64,000 nucleotides of DNA from Firmicutes bacterium UBA6806 (GTDB lineage Bacteria; Bacillota; Clostridia; Peptostreptococcales; Acidaminobacteraceae): the NCBI GenBank assembly GCA_002452745.1, contig DKFC01000012.1, positions 62,001 to 126,000 of the forward strand, written 5' to 3'. The translations under genes and the position numbers were made by a program. Positions 23,587 through 32,521 of the stretch are shown one piece after another. The notes under the pieces were generated by a model, which was not told the origin of the DNA, ran no database searches, and saw nothing but the letters and a program-made list of their open reading frames with translations. Position 1 is the stretch's first letter; each line of letters starts with the position of its first letter.

Positions 23587-24816
23587 ATGTTTGAAAAAAG
23601 ACTTAGAAAATACGCGGAATTGTTAGTTAAGACGGGCATTAATCTAAAGCCCAACCAATTGCTCGTGGTGCGATCACCAATTGAATGTGCAGATTTTACA
23701 CGCGTGGTAACTGAAGTGGCATATGCAAACGGCGCGCGGGAAGTCATTGTTTTATGGGGCGATGAAAAGACGAACAAAATTAAATATATGATGGCACCTG
23801 AGGAAATCTTTGATGAGTTTCCTGAGTGGCAAAAGACCTTTTATGTGGATTATGCCAGAAATGATGCCGCTTTTCTCTCCATTTCAGCATCAGATCCCGA
23901 ATTGATGAAAGAGGTAGACCCAACTAGAATGATGCGGGCTCAGAGAGCCAGCAGTACGGCAATTGCAGAATACCGTGAGCGCTTGATGAACAATGTAAAC
24001 GTTTGGTGTGTTGCATCCGTACCAACAGTCTCTTGGGCTGAGAAAGTATTTTCCCATGAGACGCAGGATAAAGCGGTTGAAAAACTGTGGGATGCTATTC
24101 TGAGTGCCGTGAGAGTTGACGAGGAAGACCCAGTGGCGGCTTGGGAAGTTCACAAGAGCGCACTGAAAAAAAACATGGAAGCACTGAATCAATATGACTT
24201 CAAGTTGCTTAAATACAAGAACAGCATTGGAACAGACTTGACAATTGAACTGCCAGAAAATCATATTTGGATGGGCGGTTCAGATTTTACCAAAGAAGGT
24301 CATGAGTTTATTGCCAACATGCCAACAGAAGAAATTTTCACAGCGCCAAAACGAGATGGTGTCAACGGAAAAGTGGTGAGTGCTATGCCGTTTAACTTAA
24401 ACGGAAATATAGTCGATGATTTCGAACTGATCTTTAAAGACGGCAGAATTGTGGATTTCAATGCAAAAGTGGGCTATGACACACTGAAAAATGTTATTGA
24501 AACAGATGAGGGATCTCATTTTTTGGGAGAAGTTGCCCTAGTGCCATACGACTCGCCGATTTCAAACACCAATATTTTATTTTACAACACGTTGTTTGAT
24601 GAAAATGCATCTTGTCATTTGGCAATTGGCAAAGCCTATCCGATTTGCGTGAAAGGTGGAGAGGACATGGACAGTGAGACGCTTCTTAAAAACGGCATCA
24701 ACGATTCAATGACACACGAAGATTTTATGATTGGAACAGCTGACCTAGATATTATTGGCATCACAAAAGATGGTAGAGAAATACAAGTATTTAAAGACGG
24801 CAATTTCTCTCTCTAG
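23587..24816 (+). CDS. M29-family aminopeptidase
   Basis: A 409-residue cytoplasmic metallo-aminopeptidase of the AmpS/PepS/aminopeptidase T family. The N-terminal domain (about 1-190) carries the family pattern RKYAELLVKTGINLKPNQLL. The catalytic domain holds the dinuclear metal ligands: Glu in NMPTEEIFTAP, Glu in DEGSHFLGEVALVP, His in NASCHLAIG and His/Asp near THEDFMIGTADLDI. It releases N-terminal residues from peptides. The start is ATG 23587 with GTGAGGTG upstream; an in-frame start eight codons earlier has no such site. A GNAT acetyltransferase gene follows 27 bases later on the same strand, so both are likely one transcript ending at 25480. Confidence 0.93.
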   Translation: MFEKRLRKYAELLVKTGINLKPNQLLVVRSPIECADFTRVVTEVAYANGAREVIVLWGDEKTNKIKYMMAPEEIFDEFPEWQKTFYVDYARNDAAFLSISASDPELMKEVDPTRMMRAQRASSTAIAEYRERLMNNVNVWCVASVPTVSWAEKVFSHETQDKAVEKLWDAILSAVRVDEEDPVAAWEVHKSALKKNMEALNQYDFKLLKYKNSIGTDLTIELPENHIWMGGSDFTKEGHEFIANMPTEEIFTAPKRDGVNGKVVSAMPFNLNGNIVDDFELIFKDGRIVDFNAKVGYDTLKNVIETDEGSHFLGEVALVPYDSPISNTNILFYNTLFDENASCHLAIGKAYPICVKGGEDMDSETLLKNGINDSMTHEDFMIGTADLDIIGITKDGREIQVFKDGNFSL

Positions 24817-24843
24817 GCAAGCGGGTTTTGACAGAGGTGAAAA

Positions 24844-25419
24844 ATGATAATCAAAAAAGCAGAGCAAGCAGATGTTTCTGAAATTGTTGAATTGATTCGC
24901 ATGGCAATAGATGACATGGCCATGCGATATACAGGTTATGAAGATGTGGAAGCAATTAATCGAGCCTTAAAAGACTTAGTGTGCCAAGCGCAAACGCGTT
25001 TTAGCTATAATTATATCCATGTGGCTCGCTATAAAAATCAAATTGTTGGGCAGATCACAGCTTATCCAGCAGATCAATTGCTTGAACTCAACGTGGCATT
25101 TGAGGGCGTATTTAACCAGAATGCAGACAATCGCTCAGAGAGGCTTAAAGCGGTTTTAGAAGCCAAAGAGGGCATAGATGGGGAGTTCTATATTGACAGC
25201 TTGGCAATTCATCCGAATTTTAGAGGACAAGGAGTTGGCAAGCTGCTGATTAAAGAGGCAGAAATGCTGGCATCCAGTCAGGGATATGATAAGATTTCAC
25301 TCTTGGTAGATCTCAATAACAGCAATGCTGAAGCTCTGTACGAAAAATTGAATTTTCAGGTGGATCGGCATATGAACGTGCTTGGACATCAATATAAACA
25401 CATGGTCAAATGCCTTTAA
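24844..25419 (+). CDS. GNAT-family N-acetyltransferase
   Basis: A 191-residue GCN5-related acetyltransferase. The acetyl-CoA pyrophosphate-binding motif is clear in IDSLAIHPNFRGQGVGKLLI, with the R/Q-G-x-G-x-G/K pattern, and the C-terminal motif B is LNNSNAEALYEKLNFQ. The N-terminus (ADVSEIVELIRMAIDDMAM) is the usual start of the fold, here with an insert of about 40 residues between strands 2 and 4. The substrate cannot be told; small molecules such as amines or antibiotics, or protein N-termini, are all possible. It is translated from AGAGGTG upstream of the ATG and follows the M29 aminopeptidase in an operon. Confidence 0.88.
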   Translation: MIIKKAEQADVSEIVELIRMAIDDMAMRYTGYEDVEAINRALKDLVCQAQTRFSYNYIHVARYKNQIVGQITAYPADQLLELNVAFEGVFNQNADNRSERLKAVLEAKEGIDGEFYIDSLAIHPNFRGQGVGKLLIKEAEMLASSQGYDKISLLVDLNNSNAEALYEKLNFQVDRHMNVLGHQYKHMVKCL

Positions 25420-25436
25420 ATGGCTAAATGTCATGC

Positions 25437-25482
25437 AAAGAGACAAGGACAAAGGCAGTGGTCTTGTTCTTGTCTCTTTTTA
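25437..25482 (+). terminator. Terminator of the aminopeptidase/GNAT operon
   Basis: Stem AAAGAGACAAG/CTTGTCTCTTT (25437-25447 with 25469-25479), further pairing ACAA/TTGT inside, and a T-run. Confidence 0.85.
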
Positions 25483-25604
25483 ATTAAATGATAAAATTTC
25501 TTAATGAATGAATGTTCACAGTTTTTTGAGGTATATATGAAAATGAATATGCAGGATGAATTGCATAATGTAACTAGAAAAATGATCGTCAAAAGGTGGT
25601 AATT

Positions 25605-27314
25605 ATGAAAAAAACGATTATGATTGCAGGGGCAGCAGGAGCTGGAATCAACACCTCCGAACTTTTTTTGGAGAGAATGCTCAAACATGAAGGCTATAAT
25701 ATTCTTTCGTATAAAAACTACATGTCCAGGGTACGTGGTGGATACAATTATGCAACCATTACGATACACAAAGAAACCGTAAATTCGTGTGAGTCTCATG
25801 CGGATATTTTTATTGCTCTAAATAAAGAAGCACTGGATAAAAGCGAGAGAATGCTTAAACAAGGCGGCATCGTCATAGCAAGTGATGCTTTAAAATCAAC
25901 CGATGCAGAGGTTGACGAAAAAAGTGTAAAATGGATAAAACAAGAGGACTTATCTGAGGTGAGTCACTCTAAAAATGCTTTTAGCATGTGTGCTATTGGG
26001 ATCATTGCAACGCATTTGGGACTTGATAAATCCGTTCTCAATGGTCTTCATATGGCAAAATGGGATGAAAAGACTAATTCTGAAAATCTAAAGGCAGCTG
26101 TCTATGGATATGATGTGTTGGCAGATAGAGATGAGGGATTAGACAGTGCTTTGGAAAACATTCCAGAACATCAGAGAACTGATGAAAAGGGCCGAATGCT
26201 CATCAATGGAAATCAGTCAGTTGCACTTGGTGCACTGGCAGCAGGTGTTTCGTTCTACAGCGCATATCCGATGGCACCATCAACTGGTATTATGAGCTAT
26301 CTTGCAGCTCATGAACGTGAGATGGGAATTATCGTGGAACAGGCAGAAGATGAAATTGCAGCGATGATGGCGGCAATAGGTGCTTCATCAAACGGCGTCA
26401 GGGCCATGACGGGTACTTCTGGTGGTGGATTTGCTCTGATGGTTGAGGCACTTGGATTTGCTGCTGTCAGTGAAATCCCGCTGGTAGCTTGTAATGTTCA
26501 GCGCCCAGGGCCTGCAACTGGACTTCCAACGCGTACCGAACAAGCGGATTTGTCATTTGTGGTGTCGGCTTCCCAAGGAGAATTTCCGAGAGTTGTTCTT
26601 GCGCCATTGTCGGTTGAAGATGCTTTTTATGCGACATTTAGGGCCTTTAATCTAGCAGAGAAATATCAAATTCCAGTGTTGTTATTGACAGATCAGTTGC
26701 TTGCAGACAGCACACAATCTGTTCCTAGATTTAAGACAGAAGCTCTTCAGATAGAAAGACATTTGTTGACTGAGAAAGTAACAGATTACAAGCGATATGA
26801 TTTTGAAAATATATTCGGAAATCGAAAGTATCCAGGGATTGATGATGAGACATTGATTATGACAGACTCACATGTTCATGACGAATACGGTCATGTAACT
26901 GAAGATGAAACCATGACCATTCAGCTCAAACAGAAGTTCTTAAAGCGGATTGAGGCCATTAAAGAGGAATTGACAGAACCTGTTTTCTATGGAGCAAAAG
27001 ACCACGAGACACTCTTTATCTGTTGGGGATCAACCTATGGCGCCCTTAAAGATGCGGTTGATGTGCTGAACAAACAGGGGAAAAAAGTTGCGATGCTTGC
27101 CTTTAGAGACGTGTTTCCAATTAGAGAAGATGTGCTTGACAAATACGTTGGAAAATCGGAAATCGTTGGTGTCGAGGGAAATGCCTTTAATCAATTTGCA
27201 AAACTGCTGAGAATGGAAACGGGCATTAAGTTCAGTGGATACATCAACAAGTATGACGGCAGACCATTTACAGAAGATTTTATCGTCGAACAATTCAACA
27301 AGCGAGGTGAATGA
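25605..27314 (+). CDS. korA: 2-oxoacid:ferredoxin oxidoreductase, fused gamma-alpha subunit
   Basis: A 569-residue protein in which a gamma-type domain (about 1-175, GAAGAGINTSE and YMSRVRGGYNYATI) is fused to an alpha subunit (about 195-560; QSVALGALAAGVSFYSAYPMA, TGTSGGGFALMVEA, GPATGLPTRTEQ). Together with the beta subunit it oxidises a 2-oxoacid to the acyl-CoA, CO2 and reduced ferredoxin, or runs in reverse. The gamma-alpha fusion is the layout of 2-oxoglutarate- and some branched-chain-type enzymes, so 2-oxoglutarate is the first guess, but the substrate is not fixed by sequence. ATG 25605 has AAGGTGG upstream. The beta gene starts one base after its stop. No delta ferredoxin subunit is encoded here, so an external ferredoxin must accept electrons. 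Confidence 0.9.
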   Translation: MKKTIMIAGAAGAGINTSELFLERMLKHEGYNILSYKNYMSRVRGGYNYATITIHKETVNSCESHADIFIALNKEALDKSERMLKQGGIVIASDALKSTDAEVDEKSVKWIKQEDLSEVSHSKNAFSMCAIGIIATHLGLDKSVLNGLHMAKWDEKTNSENLKAAVYGYDVLADRDEGLDSALENIPEHQRTDEKGRMLINGNQSVALGALAAGVSFYSAYPMAPSTGIMSYLAAHEREMGIIVEQAEDEIAAMMAAIGASSNGVRAMTGTSGGGFALMVEALGFAAVSEIPLVACNVQRPGPATGLPTRTEQADLSFVVSASQGEFPRVVLAPLSVEDAFYATFRAFNLAEKYQIPVLLLTDQLLADSTQSVPRFKTEALQIERHLLTEKVTDYKRYDFENIFGNRKYPGIDDETLIMTDSHVHDEYGHVTEDETMTIQLKQKFLKRIEAIKEELTEPVFYGAKDHETLFICWGSTYGALKDAVDVLNKQGKKVAMLAFRDVFPIREDVLDKYVGKSEIVGVEGNAFNQFAKLLRMETGIKFSGYINKYDGRPFTEDFIVEQFNKRGE

Positions 27315-27315
27315 T

Positions 27316-28200
27316 ATGGTACAAATTCAAACACAAGCACAAAAAGAAGGGGGAGCTAATCCCTTTAAAATGAATACACCGACAACATGGTGCCCAGGAT
27401 GTGGGAATTTCAGTATCTTGGATAGCATTAACATAGTGCTTCACGACTTAAATTTAAAACCTCAAGATGTTTTAATGGTCTCTGGGATTGGGCAAGCGGC
27501 AAAACTGCCACATTATATAAATGCACATGGCTTGAACACGCTTCATGGGAGAGCACTGCCAGCGGCAATGGGAGCGCATGCGGCAAACTCAGGGCTTAAA
27601 ATTTTCTTGACATCGGGTGATGGCGATACCTATGGAGAAGGTGGAAATCACTTTATTCATGGTGTCAGACGCAATCTGGACATTGTCCACTTGGTGCATG
27701 ACAATCAAATCTATGGATTGACCAAAGGGCAGGGGTCTCCAACAACAGCCTTTGGTCAGAAGACCAGACTCCAGATAGACGGGATGCGCCCTGATCCATT
27801 AAATCCAGTTGCACTGGCAATTAGTTTGGATTGCAGTTTTGTTGCAAGGAGTTTTTCAGGAGAGCCGGAGCATTTGAAACAGATGATTAAGGCGGCTATG
27901 GAACACAAGGGGTATGCCCTGATTGATGTTCTTCAACCTTGCGTTTCGTTTAATGCAGTGAATACTTTTAAGTGGTACAAAGACAGGGTTTATAAATTGG
28001 ATGCATCCTACGACCCGACCAACAGAGTGACGGCGTTCGAAACAGCTTTACAATTTGGTGATGAGGGCATCCCAATGGGGATTTTATATAAACATGAAAA
28101 AGCGACTTTTATAGAAAGAATTGCACATGTGAAAGAACCTTTGGTAAATCAAAAAAGAACGCCCGAAGACGTTCAAAAATTAATTGCACAATTTGAATAA
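27316..28200 (+). CDS. korB: 2-oxoacid:ferredoxin oxidoreductase, beta subunit
   Basis: A 294-residue thiamine-diphosphate subunit. WCPGCGNFSI near the N-terminus gives the Cys residues that help bind the 4Fe-4S cluster, with a further Cys at QPCVSFN; the TPP motif is GDGDTYGEGGNHF followed by HDNQIYGLTKGQGSPTT, which binds Mg and the diphosphate. AGCGAGGTG lies within the end of korA, and the ATG overlaps the korA stop region (stop 27312-27314, start 27316), so the two are translationally coupled. Longer in-frame starts inside korA are not needed. Its length and motifs match KorB/PorB proteins. The 3' end faces the convergent lrgB gene with only a weak hairpin (CAGATG/CATCTG) between them. 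Confidence 0.93.
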   Translation: MVQIQTQAQKEGGANPFKMNTPTTWCPGCGNFSILDSINIVLHDLNLKPQDVLMVSGIGQAAKLPHYINAHGLNTLHGRALPAAMGAHAANSGLKIFLTSGDGDTYGEGGNHFIHGVRRNLDIVHLVHDNQIYGLTKGQGSPTTAFGQKTRLQIDGMRPDPLNPVALAISLDCSFVARSFSGEPEHLKQMIKAAMEHKGYALIDVLQPCVSFNAVNTFKWYKDRVYKLDASYDPTNRVTAFETALQFGDEGIPMGILYKHEKATFIERIAHVKEPLVNQKRTPEDVQKLIAQFE

Positions 28201-28266
28201 GACAGATGAAAACCATCTGAACCATACTGGGGATTGAAATTGCCGTAGCCACTATTCTAATGAAAC

Positions 28267-28953
28267 TTAGGAAAAGAATTTTAACAGAAATGGAACGGCT
28301 ATTACAGTCATGATTCCACAGAGACCGATTGCCGTGCCGCTGAGCGCGCCTTCGGTCTCTCCCATTTCAAGTGCCTTTGAAGTGCCGACAGCATGTGAAG
28401 AAGTACCGATGCCGATACCGATGGCAATGGGATTTAAAAAAGGAAAGACTTTGACGGCAAATGGTGCAAAAAAAGCACCTGTAATACCAGTGACGATGAC
28501 CATAATCACGGTTATGGCTGGATAGCCGCCGATAATTTCACTGAGTCCAATGGCCATAGGCGTTGTAATAGACTTTGGGTACAGCGATAAAATTAGATCA
28601 TCTGGGAGTCCCATCAACCCTCCTAGTATTTTGAGGACAAAGAAAGATGTTACGACTCCAGAGGCAATACCGAGGAATAGGCTAAGCAAATATTTTTTGA
28701 TTACTGCACGCTGGCGGTAGAGCATCAATCCCAGAGCAACCGTTAGGGGACTTAGGAAAAAGTGAATAAAATCGCCGCCCAATTTATAGGATTCATATGG
28801 AATTCCAGTAATCAGCAAAATGCCTATAATCATCAACATGGCAATTAAAAGTGGATTTGCAAAATCGGAGTTGAGTTTTTTTCGAATGACCAATCCAGCT
28901 TGATAGCAGACAATGGTCAGTATGATCCCGAAAACTGGAGAAAGTAAGAGCAT
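28267..28953 (-). CDS. lrgB: LrgB/CidB-family membrane protein
   Basis: A 228-residue integral membrane protein with about seven hydrophobic helices, matching the LrgB/CidB/YohK family: PLLIAMLMIIG, YPKSITTPMAIGLSEIIGG (the most conserved stretch) and GIGTSSHAVGTSKALEMGE. It works with LrgA/CidA in a holin-like system first tied to murein hydrolase export and cell lysis, and later to transport of pyruvate or similar acids. Its ATG directly follows the TAG stop of lrgA, so the two genes are translated together. No LytSR regulator is present nearby; transcription is from upstream of lrgA. Since a 2-oxoacid oxidoreductase lies next door, a role in pyruvate uptake is tempting, but this is inference only. 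Confidence 0.92.
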   Translation of the reverse strand: MLLLSPVFGIILTIVCYQAGLVIRKKLNSDFANPLLIAMLMIIGILLITGIPYESYKLGGDFIHFFLSPLTVALGLMLYRQRAVIKKYLLSLFLGIASGVVTSFFVLKILGGLMGLPDDLILSLYPKSITTPMAIGLSEIIGGYPAITVIMVIVTGITGAFFAPFAVKVFPFLNPIAIGIGIGTSSHAVGTSKALEMGETEGALSGTAIGLCGIMTVIAVPFLLKFFS

Positions 28954-29298
28954 CTAGTGACCTCCTTTGGTCAAAAATTGAGTGACAAACATCGTCACGA
29001 GCATGGTCACAATTGTCGATATAATTGCTATGATGAATAAAAGCAAAAGGTGATTTGAGAAAACAGCAACCACGCCAATACTAGCTGGAACAAAGAAAAA
29101 GGCGATGTTATTGAGTAAGAAATCGCTGGTTTCCTCAATATGATGTTCTTTTATAACCCCTAATGACAGCAGAAAAAATAAGATGAGCATTCCCAAGATT
29201 GACCCAGGAATACTGATGAATGGACTGAGTAGGATGCTGACAACTTCACCGGCTGCCCAGAGCATCATGAGAATCGCAAGTTGAAATAAATACTTCAT
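28954..29298 (-). CDS. lrgA: LrgA/CidA-family holin-like protein
   Basis: A 114-residue protein with four membrane helices (about 1-22, 27-48, 62-82, 85-108), with no other domain. LLSPFISIPGSILGMLILFFLL, LLNNIAFFFVPASIGVV and the final membrane helix match the LrgA/CidA holin-like family, whose members oligomerise in the membrane. Charged residues sit only in the loops, as in LrgA rather than CidA; the naming between the two is uncertain. The start has AGGAGGTTTAC directly upstream. Its stop and the ATG of lrgB are adjacent. It is transcribed toward korB, and lies downstream of the htpG terminator. Confidence 0.9.
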   Translation of the reverse strand: MKYLFQLAILMMLWAAGEVVSILLSPFISIPGSILGMLILFFLLSLGVIKEHHIEETSDFLLNNIAFFFVPASIGVVAVFSNHLLLLFIIAIISTIVTMLVTMFVTQFLTKGGH

Positions 29299-29361
29299 GT
29301 AAACCTCCTGTGGATGGATTCATTAGTACATTATAAAGCATTGTTTGAAATAAAACAATAT

Positions 29362-29392
29362 GCAAAAAATGACCCTTACGGGTCATTTTTGC
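29362..29392 (-). terminator. Terminator after htpG
   Basis: GCAAAAAATGACCC pairs with GGGTCATTTTTGC (29362-29375 with 29380-29392) with a TTAC loop. It follows the htpG stop and insulates lrgAB. Confidence 0.85.
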
Positions 29393-29408
29393 GTGTTGTG
29401 TGTGTGAC

Positions 29409-31343
29409 TTATATCAATTTAGTGAGAAGCGAATTGCTTCGTTTGATAAACTTAGTCATAGCCTCTGGTGAAAGTTGAGAATGGCCTAATTGAGCCAAAT
29501 CGTAGAGTTGTTCAATAATTATTTGACCCAGCTCATCTATTTCATAATAGATGTGTTCTTTTGTCTCACCTTCCTCAGAAGTTTCTGTGGAGATGTGTTT
29601 ATAAGAATCAATATGATTAAGCAGATATTTGACCAAGGCGTGTTTATGATTTAAGACAAGTGTTGTCTCTGGTTTAAACATGTTTGGATCCATGCCACCC
29701 ATGCCGTAAATCTTCATCATGTCTTGCATACGTCTTGCTTCTTCAGAAAGTGTCATCATACCAGAAATGGATGCATCCTTCATGTTTTCTATTTTTACTG
29801 CCAGTTTTTCTTCACCAAGAGTGGCTTTGAAAGCGCCTTTTAACTCTTCGGCAGCAGTCTTCATTTCCTCGGCATTGAACGCCTCATCTGTGTCTTTCAT
29901 GTGCTCAGTGAGGTCTGAATCCACCCTTGTGAAGGAAACGCCTTCATTTTTAGCTTCCATGTGTGAGATAAAGGCGGTGTCAATGCTGTGTTCCAACAGA
30001 ACCGCATTGAGATCATGCTCTTTAAAAAGATTGATATATTGAGATTGAAGCAGTCTGTCGGTGACGTAATAGACTTTCTTGTCAGTGGCATTTTCAAGGT
30101 ATTCATCAAGGGTCATATATTTATCATAAATGGTTTTAAACAAGTAGATTTTTTGCACACTTTCGAAGAATTTTTCATCTTTGAGACCACCAAATTTGAT
30201 AAATGGGCTGATATCATCCCAGAAGCCTTCAAAGGTTTCTCGTTCGGTCTTATAGAGCGCATTGAGTTTATCGCCAACTTTTTTAGTGATATAATTTGAA
30301 ATCTTTCTGACGAAACCATCGTTTTGAAGGAAACTTCTAGAAACGTTCAAAGGCAGGTCAGGACAATCTATAACGCCTTTGAGAAGCAAAAGAAACTCTG
30401 GAATCACTTCTTTGATGTTATCTGCCACGAAGACTTGAGAATTATAGAGCTTGATTTGACCTTCTAAAGAGTCAAACTCAGTGTTAAACTTAGGGAAGTA
30501 TAAAATCCCTTTGAGGTTAAATGGATAGTCCATGTTCAGATGAATCCAGAATAATGGTTCTCTGAAATCCTTGAAAGTGTCTCTATAAAATGCTTTGTAC
30601 TCTTCGTCAGTACAATCGCCAGGTGATTTTGCATAAAGCGGTAAAACTGTATTGAGCGGTTTTGGTTCTTCTATGGTGATATTTCCCTCGTCATCTTTTT
30701 CAGGTTCTTTTCCAACAACAGTCAGATAAATTTCATAAGGCATGAAGGAACAGTACTTTTGAATAATTTCTTTGAGTCTGTATTCACTGAGGAATTCCTT
30801 TCCATCTTCACCAACATGAAGCGTGATTTCAGTTCCTCTGCTTTGTCTTGTACCGGCAGTCATCTCAAATTCAGTGCCGCCATCACAATGCCATAAAACA
30901 GGTGATGCATCGTTTTTGAACGACAGAGTATGAATATCGACGTTTTCAGCCACCATAAAGGCTGAGTAGAAACCCAGACCAAAATGGCCGATGATTTGCT
31001 CTTTATCTGATTTGTCCTTGTATTGATTTAAGAAATCTTCGGCACCTGAAAAGGCGATTTGATTGATGTATTTTTTTATTTCTTCATCGGTCATACCAAT
31101 ACCGTTATCTGAAATCGTAATAGTCTTGGCGACTTCATCCAACATAATCTCTATTTTAAAATCCGGATTTTCTTCTATTTTTGCTTCGCCGATGGCACTG
31201 AGCTGTTTTAATTTAGTGATTGCATCACTTGCGTTTGAAATGAGCTCTCGAATAAAAATATCATGATCCGAGTAAAGCCACTTCTTAATAATTGGGAAAA
31301 TATTTTCACTATGGATGGATAAATTGCCTCTTTCCATTGACAT
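29409..31343 (-). CDS. htpG: Molecular chaperone HtpG (Hsp90)
   Basis: A 644-residue Hsp90. The N-terminal GHKL ATPase domain (1-230) has LISNASDAITKLKQ, DNGIGMTDEEI and GHFGLGFYSAF; the middle domain contains the conserved catalytic Arg in LNVSRSFLQND; the C-terminal dimerisation domain lacks the eukaryotic MEEVD end, as expected. It is an ATP-dependent dimeric chaperone in the cytoplasm that remodels late folding intermediates. AAAGGAG lies eight bases upstream of the ATG. A perfect CIRCE palindrome (31432-31458) sits just upstream of a near-consensus promoter, so the gene appears to be under HrcA control here, unlike in Bacillus subtilis, where htpG is HrcA-independent. All motifs are intact. 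Confidence 0.96.
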   Translation of the reverse strand: MSMERGNLSIHSENIFPIIKKWLYSDHDIFIRELISNASDAITKLKQLSAIGEAKIEENPDFKIEIMLDEVAKTITISDNGIGMTDEEIKKYINQIAFSGAEDFLNQYKDKSDKEQIIGHFGLGFYSAFMVAENVDIHTLSFKNDASPVLWHCDGGTEFEMTAGTRQSRGTEITLHVGEDGKEFLSEYRLKEIIQKYCSFMPYEIYLTVVGKEPEKDDEGNITIEEPKPLNTVLPLYAKSPGDCTDEEYKAFYRDTFKDFREPLFWIHLNMDYPFNLKGILYFPKFNTEFDSLEGQIKLYNSQVFVADNIKEVIPEFLLLLKGVIDCPDLPLNVSRSFLQNDGFVRKISNYITKKVGDKLNALYKTERETFEGFWDDISPFIKFGGLKDEKFFESVQKIYLFKTIYDKYMTLDEYLENATDKKVYYVTDRLLQSQYINLFKEHDLNAVLLEHSIDTAFISHMEAKNEGVSFTRVDSDLTEHMKDTDEAFNAEEMKTAAEELKGAFKATLGEEKLAVKIENMKDASISGMMTLSEEARRMQDMMKIYGMGGMDPNMFKPETTLVLNHKHALVKYLLNHIDSYKHISTETSEEGETKEHIYYEIDELGQIIIEQLYDLAQLGHSQLSPEAMTKFIKRSNSLLTKLI

Positions 31344-31395
31344 AAAATCACTCCTTTATATCGTTTGTTATTCTGTACTGGAACATTCTAAGACT

Positions 31396-31424
31396 ATTTT
31401 ATGGGTTCAAAAGTGAAAAGTCAA
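31396..31424 (-). promoter_or_regulatory. htpG promoter
   Basis: On the minus strand, TTGACT (31424-31419) and TAAAAT (31401-31396) are 17 bases apart, about 50 bases ahead of the htpG start codon. Confidence 0.75.
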
Positions 31425-31431
31425 GAAGAAA

Positions 31432-31458
31432 TTAGCACTCGAAACATTTGAGTGCTAA
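31432..31458 (-). promoter_or_regulatory. CIRCE operator (HrcA site)
   Basis: TTAGCACTC-N9-GAGTGCTAA, a perfect match to CIRCE, the inverted repeat bound by the heat-shock repressor HrcA. It lies seven bases upstream of the htpG -35 element. Confidence 0.93.
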
Positions 31459-31621
31459 CAAATGGATTGAGGATACAAGTTTTACTTGCTGAGATGGAAT
31501 AAATTGTTACTTAAAATTGAAAGTTGGAATATAAAATAAATGATATAATTGTTATAGCATAAAAGTTTTGGGCATATATAAAACGAAATCAAAATTCTAG
31601 AATTTTGAAAGGAGACGCAAT

Positions 31622-32254
31622 ATGAGAATTAGAGCTATCATGACACCGGTCAATAAATTAATTGTACTTTCTACAACAGATACAGCGCAAAAAGCCCTCG
31701 ATTTAATTGAGGAAAACGGATTCTTATCGCTTCCGGTGGCAGAAGATCGAAAATTTGTTGGATTTTTGTCAAAACAATTTATTTATGAGACTTATTTCAA
31801 AGAAGAACACGTAGATTTAAAGGCCTTCTTGCAAAAACCAGTCAAGGAATTCATCCACAACAGAGTGGAGTGTGTCAAAGCAGATTTACTGGTGGAAGAA
31901 GCGGCAGAAATCTTCTTTCACAATAAAGTCAGATTCTTACCGGTTGTCAATGATTTAGATGAGTTTTTGGGCATTTTAACTCAAAAGTCACTCTTTGGCG
32001 TCATTACCAAAGTATATGGCCTCAAAGACCCTAAACTGTCTATTCTGACAGATGATTTTAAGGGAACACTTGCCAAAATTGCTGAAATCATCTCCAAAAA
32101 TGGAGGCAATATCACCAATATAGCCCTGTTTGACACAGAGGTCATGGGGATTCAGGAAATTTCAATCAGAATCACGGGGCAAGATGTCAACGTAATTGCA
32201 AAAAAACTGGAAGACAAAGGCTTTAAAGTCAGAGAAGTTGTCACTGGAAAATAG
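31622..32254 (+). CDS. CBS-pair and ACT domain protein (AcuB-like)
   Basis: A 210-residue soluble protein with two CBS motifs (about 4-58 and 72-128; MRIRAIMTPVNKLIVL and ECVKADLLVEEAAEIF) followed by an ACT domain (about 138-205, GTLAKIAEIISKNGGNITNIALF). CBS pairs bind adenine nucleotides and ACT domains bind amino acids, so this is a regulatory ligand-binding protein. The arrangement is that of AcuB, encoded with the acetoin-related deacetylase AcuC in Bacillus, but here it is alone, divergent from htpG. AAAGGAGACGC precedes the ATG, and TATAAT at about 31546 is a -10 candidate. The partner enzyme is not visible in the neighbourhood, so its function stays open. Confidence 0.85.
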   Translation: MRIRAIMTPVNKLIVLSTTDTAQKALDLIEENGFLSLPVAEDRKFVGFLSKQFIYETYFKEEHVDLKAFLQKPVKEFIHNRVECVKADLLVEEAAEIFFHNKVRFLPVVNDLDEFLGILTQKSLFGVITKVYGLKDPKLSILTDDFKGTLAKIAEIISKNGGNITNIALFDTEVMGIQEISIRITGQDVNVIAKKLEDKGFKVREVVTGK

Positions 32255-32302
32255 AGATAATTCCACTGGACTTTGATAATTCACACCTTCTATTTAGAGA
32301 TT

Positions 32303-32337
32303 AAATGGACAATGCATTGGCGTTGTCCATTTTTTAC
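32303..32337 (+). terminator. Terminator after the CBS-ACT gene
   Basis: AATGGACAA pairs with TTGTCCATT (32304-32312 with 32323-32331), inner GC pair, then T-run. Confidence 0.85.
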
Positions 32338-32521
32338 GTCTTCAGACGATCATGTATCTTAAAACGTATGAATGCGGTAGAAAAGCATTCAATAGGGCTA
32401 AAAAGGGTCAAAAAATAGTACAATAGTCGCATAAAAACATTTTTATATATGGAAATGCCTATCAATTAAATATATAATAAAGGAAGGTATGATTGGATAT
32501 CTCTGTAAAGGTGGTGATTCC

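Noticed and set aside
25504..25599. Short ORF upstream of korA beginning MNECSQFFEVYM
   Set aside because: No ribosome-binding site; its only notable feature is that its stop overlaps the korA site. A leader peptide is possible but not supported.
32255..32521. c-di-GMP (GEMM) riboswitch upstream of the GGDEF gene
   Set aside because: The conserved GEMM core and tetraloop-receptor bases were not found; only a terminator for the preceding gene is clear.
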